A DNA stretch of 15,389 nucleotides from Candidatus Izemoplasmatales bacterium. Lineage in GTDB: Bacteria; Bacillota_I; Bacilli_A; Izemoplasmatales; Hujiaoplasmataceae. The stretch is taken from contig JAQVTV010000009.1 of assembly GCA_028699855.1 (NCBI GenBank), forward strand, positions 1 to 15,389, given 5' to 3'. Shown here in pieces: positions 15,039 through 15,389 of the stretch (position 1 is its first letter; each line of letters begins with the position of its first letter). Made by a program: the position numbers and the translations under genes. A model generated the notes under the pieces. It was not told the DNA's origin, made no database searches, and was given only the letters and a program-made list of their open reading frames with translations.

Positions 15039-15389
15039 ATGGAAAAAATCTTGATCGCATCATATAATCATGACAAAATTAGAGAGTACCATCAGTTGCT
15101 TGAACCCTTGAATTATGAAGTGTGTTCCCTAGATCAGTTTCCAGGGCTGACCGATGTTCAAGAGACCGGAAATTCATTCGAAGAAAACGCATTATTGAAG
15201 GCTCAAGCCTATGCTCACCTGGGATTACTGACTATCGGCGATGACTCCGGGCTTGAAGTTGCGGCATTGAACGGCCTTCAGGCGTACATTCACGCCGTTT
15301 TTCTGATGAAGCCACCTATGAAGCGAATAACCGCTTGCTGCTTGAGAAAATGAACGGCGTCAACCAACGCCAAGCACGATTTGTGTGCG
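15039..15389 (+). CDS. rdgB: XTP/dITP diphosphatase (RdgB/HAM1), frameshifted, 3' partial
   Basis: RdgB hydrolyses ITP, dITP and XTP to monophosphates, keeping deaminated purines out of DNA and RNA. The first 80 residues are canonical: IASYNHDKIREY (nucleotide-binding S-x-N-x-x-K), ETGNSFEENALLKA and DDSGLEVAALNG. After L80 the frame loses similarity and stops at TGA 15351. One frame over (codons in phase with 15305), the sequence from ~15279 reads PGVHSRRFSDEATYEANNRL-like and stays open to the window end, which is what the family shows at this place. One missing C near 15277-15279 (CTT-CCA-GGC reduced to CTT-CAG-GC) accounts for it. This is either a true pseudogene or a base-call error. ATG 15039 is chosen with AGGTGA 4 bases upstream; the in-frame ATG 15012 falls inside the promoter. 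Confidence 0.88.

Noticed and set aside
1..15389. UGA=Trp mycoplasma code, mobile elements, CRISPR arrays, rRNA or phage genes
   Set aside because: mutL ends on TGA next to a proper miaA start and tryptophans use TGG; I saw no transposase, integrase, spaced repeats or ribosomal RNA sequence on either strand.

Overview
The window is an ordinary chromosomal housekeeping stretch of a Bacillota/Mollicutes-type bacterium. Stops include TGA (mutL ends on TGA and tryptophans are read from TGG), so the standard bacterial code applies and this is not a UGA=Trp mycoplasma. Strong Shine-Dalgarno sites of the AGGAGG / AGGTGAT type, sigma-A-like promoters with 17-nt spacers, a mutS-mutL-miaA cluster, and rluB, cmk, rpsA, der and hup in the order familiar from Bacillus all point to that group. 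The Cmk-S1 fusion and reduced gene spacing suggest a deep lineage near Acholeplasma/Izemoplasma-like bacteria. This placement is inference; nothing in the window fixes the genus.

Layout. Positions 1-6503 (+): a gene cut by the left edge encoding an unrecognised protein with two SAP/Rho-N-like segments, a Pro/Glu-rich linker and a C-terminal membrane anchor, then mutS, mutL and miaA, tightly spaced and probably one operon. 6510-6946 (-): a membrane-anchored rhodanese-like protein lacking the catalytic cysteine, with its own terminator. 6978-7028: two divergent promoters with overlapping -35 boxes. 7072-9040 (+): efp and a CNNM/CBS-domain (CorC/MpfA-type) membrane protein, closed by a strong terminator. 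9098-13306 (+): rluB, a fused cmk-rpsA gene with its own promoter, and der. 13412-13684 (+): hup (HU) with its own promoter. 13706-13736: a terminator shared with the converging CPBP-family membrane protease gene (13750-14844, -). 14845-15038: a divergent intergenic region rich in inverted repeats. 15039-15389 (+): rdgB/HAM1, frameshifted and cut by the right edge.

Functionally, the genes serve DNA mismatch repair (MutS, and MutL with an intact endonuclease motif), nucleotide pool supply and cleaning (Cmk, RdgB), tRNA/rRNA modification (MiaA, RluB), ribosome assembly and translation (Der, S1-like protein, EF-P), nucleoid structure (HU) and membrane functions (CNNM/CBS protein, CPBP protease). 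I found no defence island, mobile element, CRISPR array, rRNA or tRNA gene. The most noteworthy points are small-scale: an internal ribosome binding site at the Cmk/S1 junction, overlapping divergent promoters, a perfect hairpin inside the start of mutS, a terminator placed just before rluB, the frameshift in rdgB, and a multi-hairpin element before rdgB.
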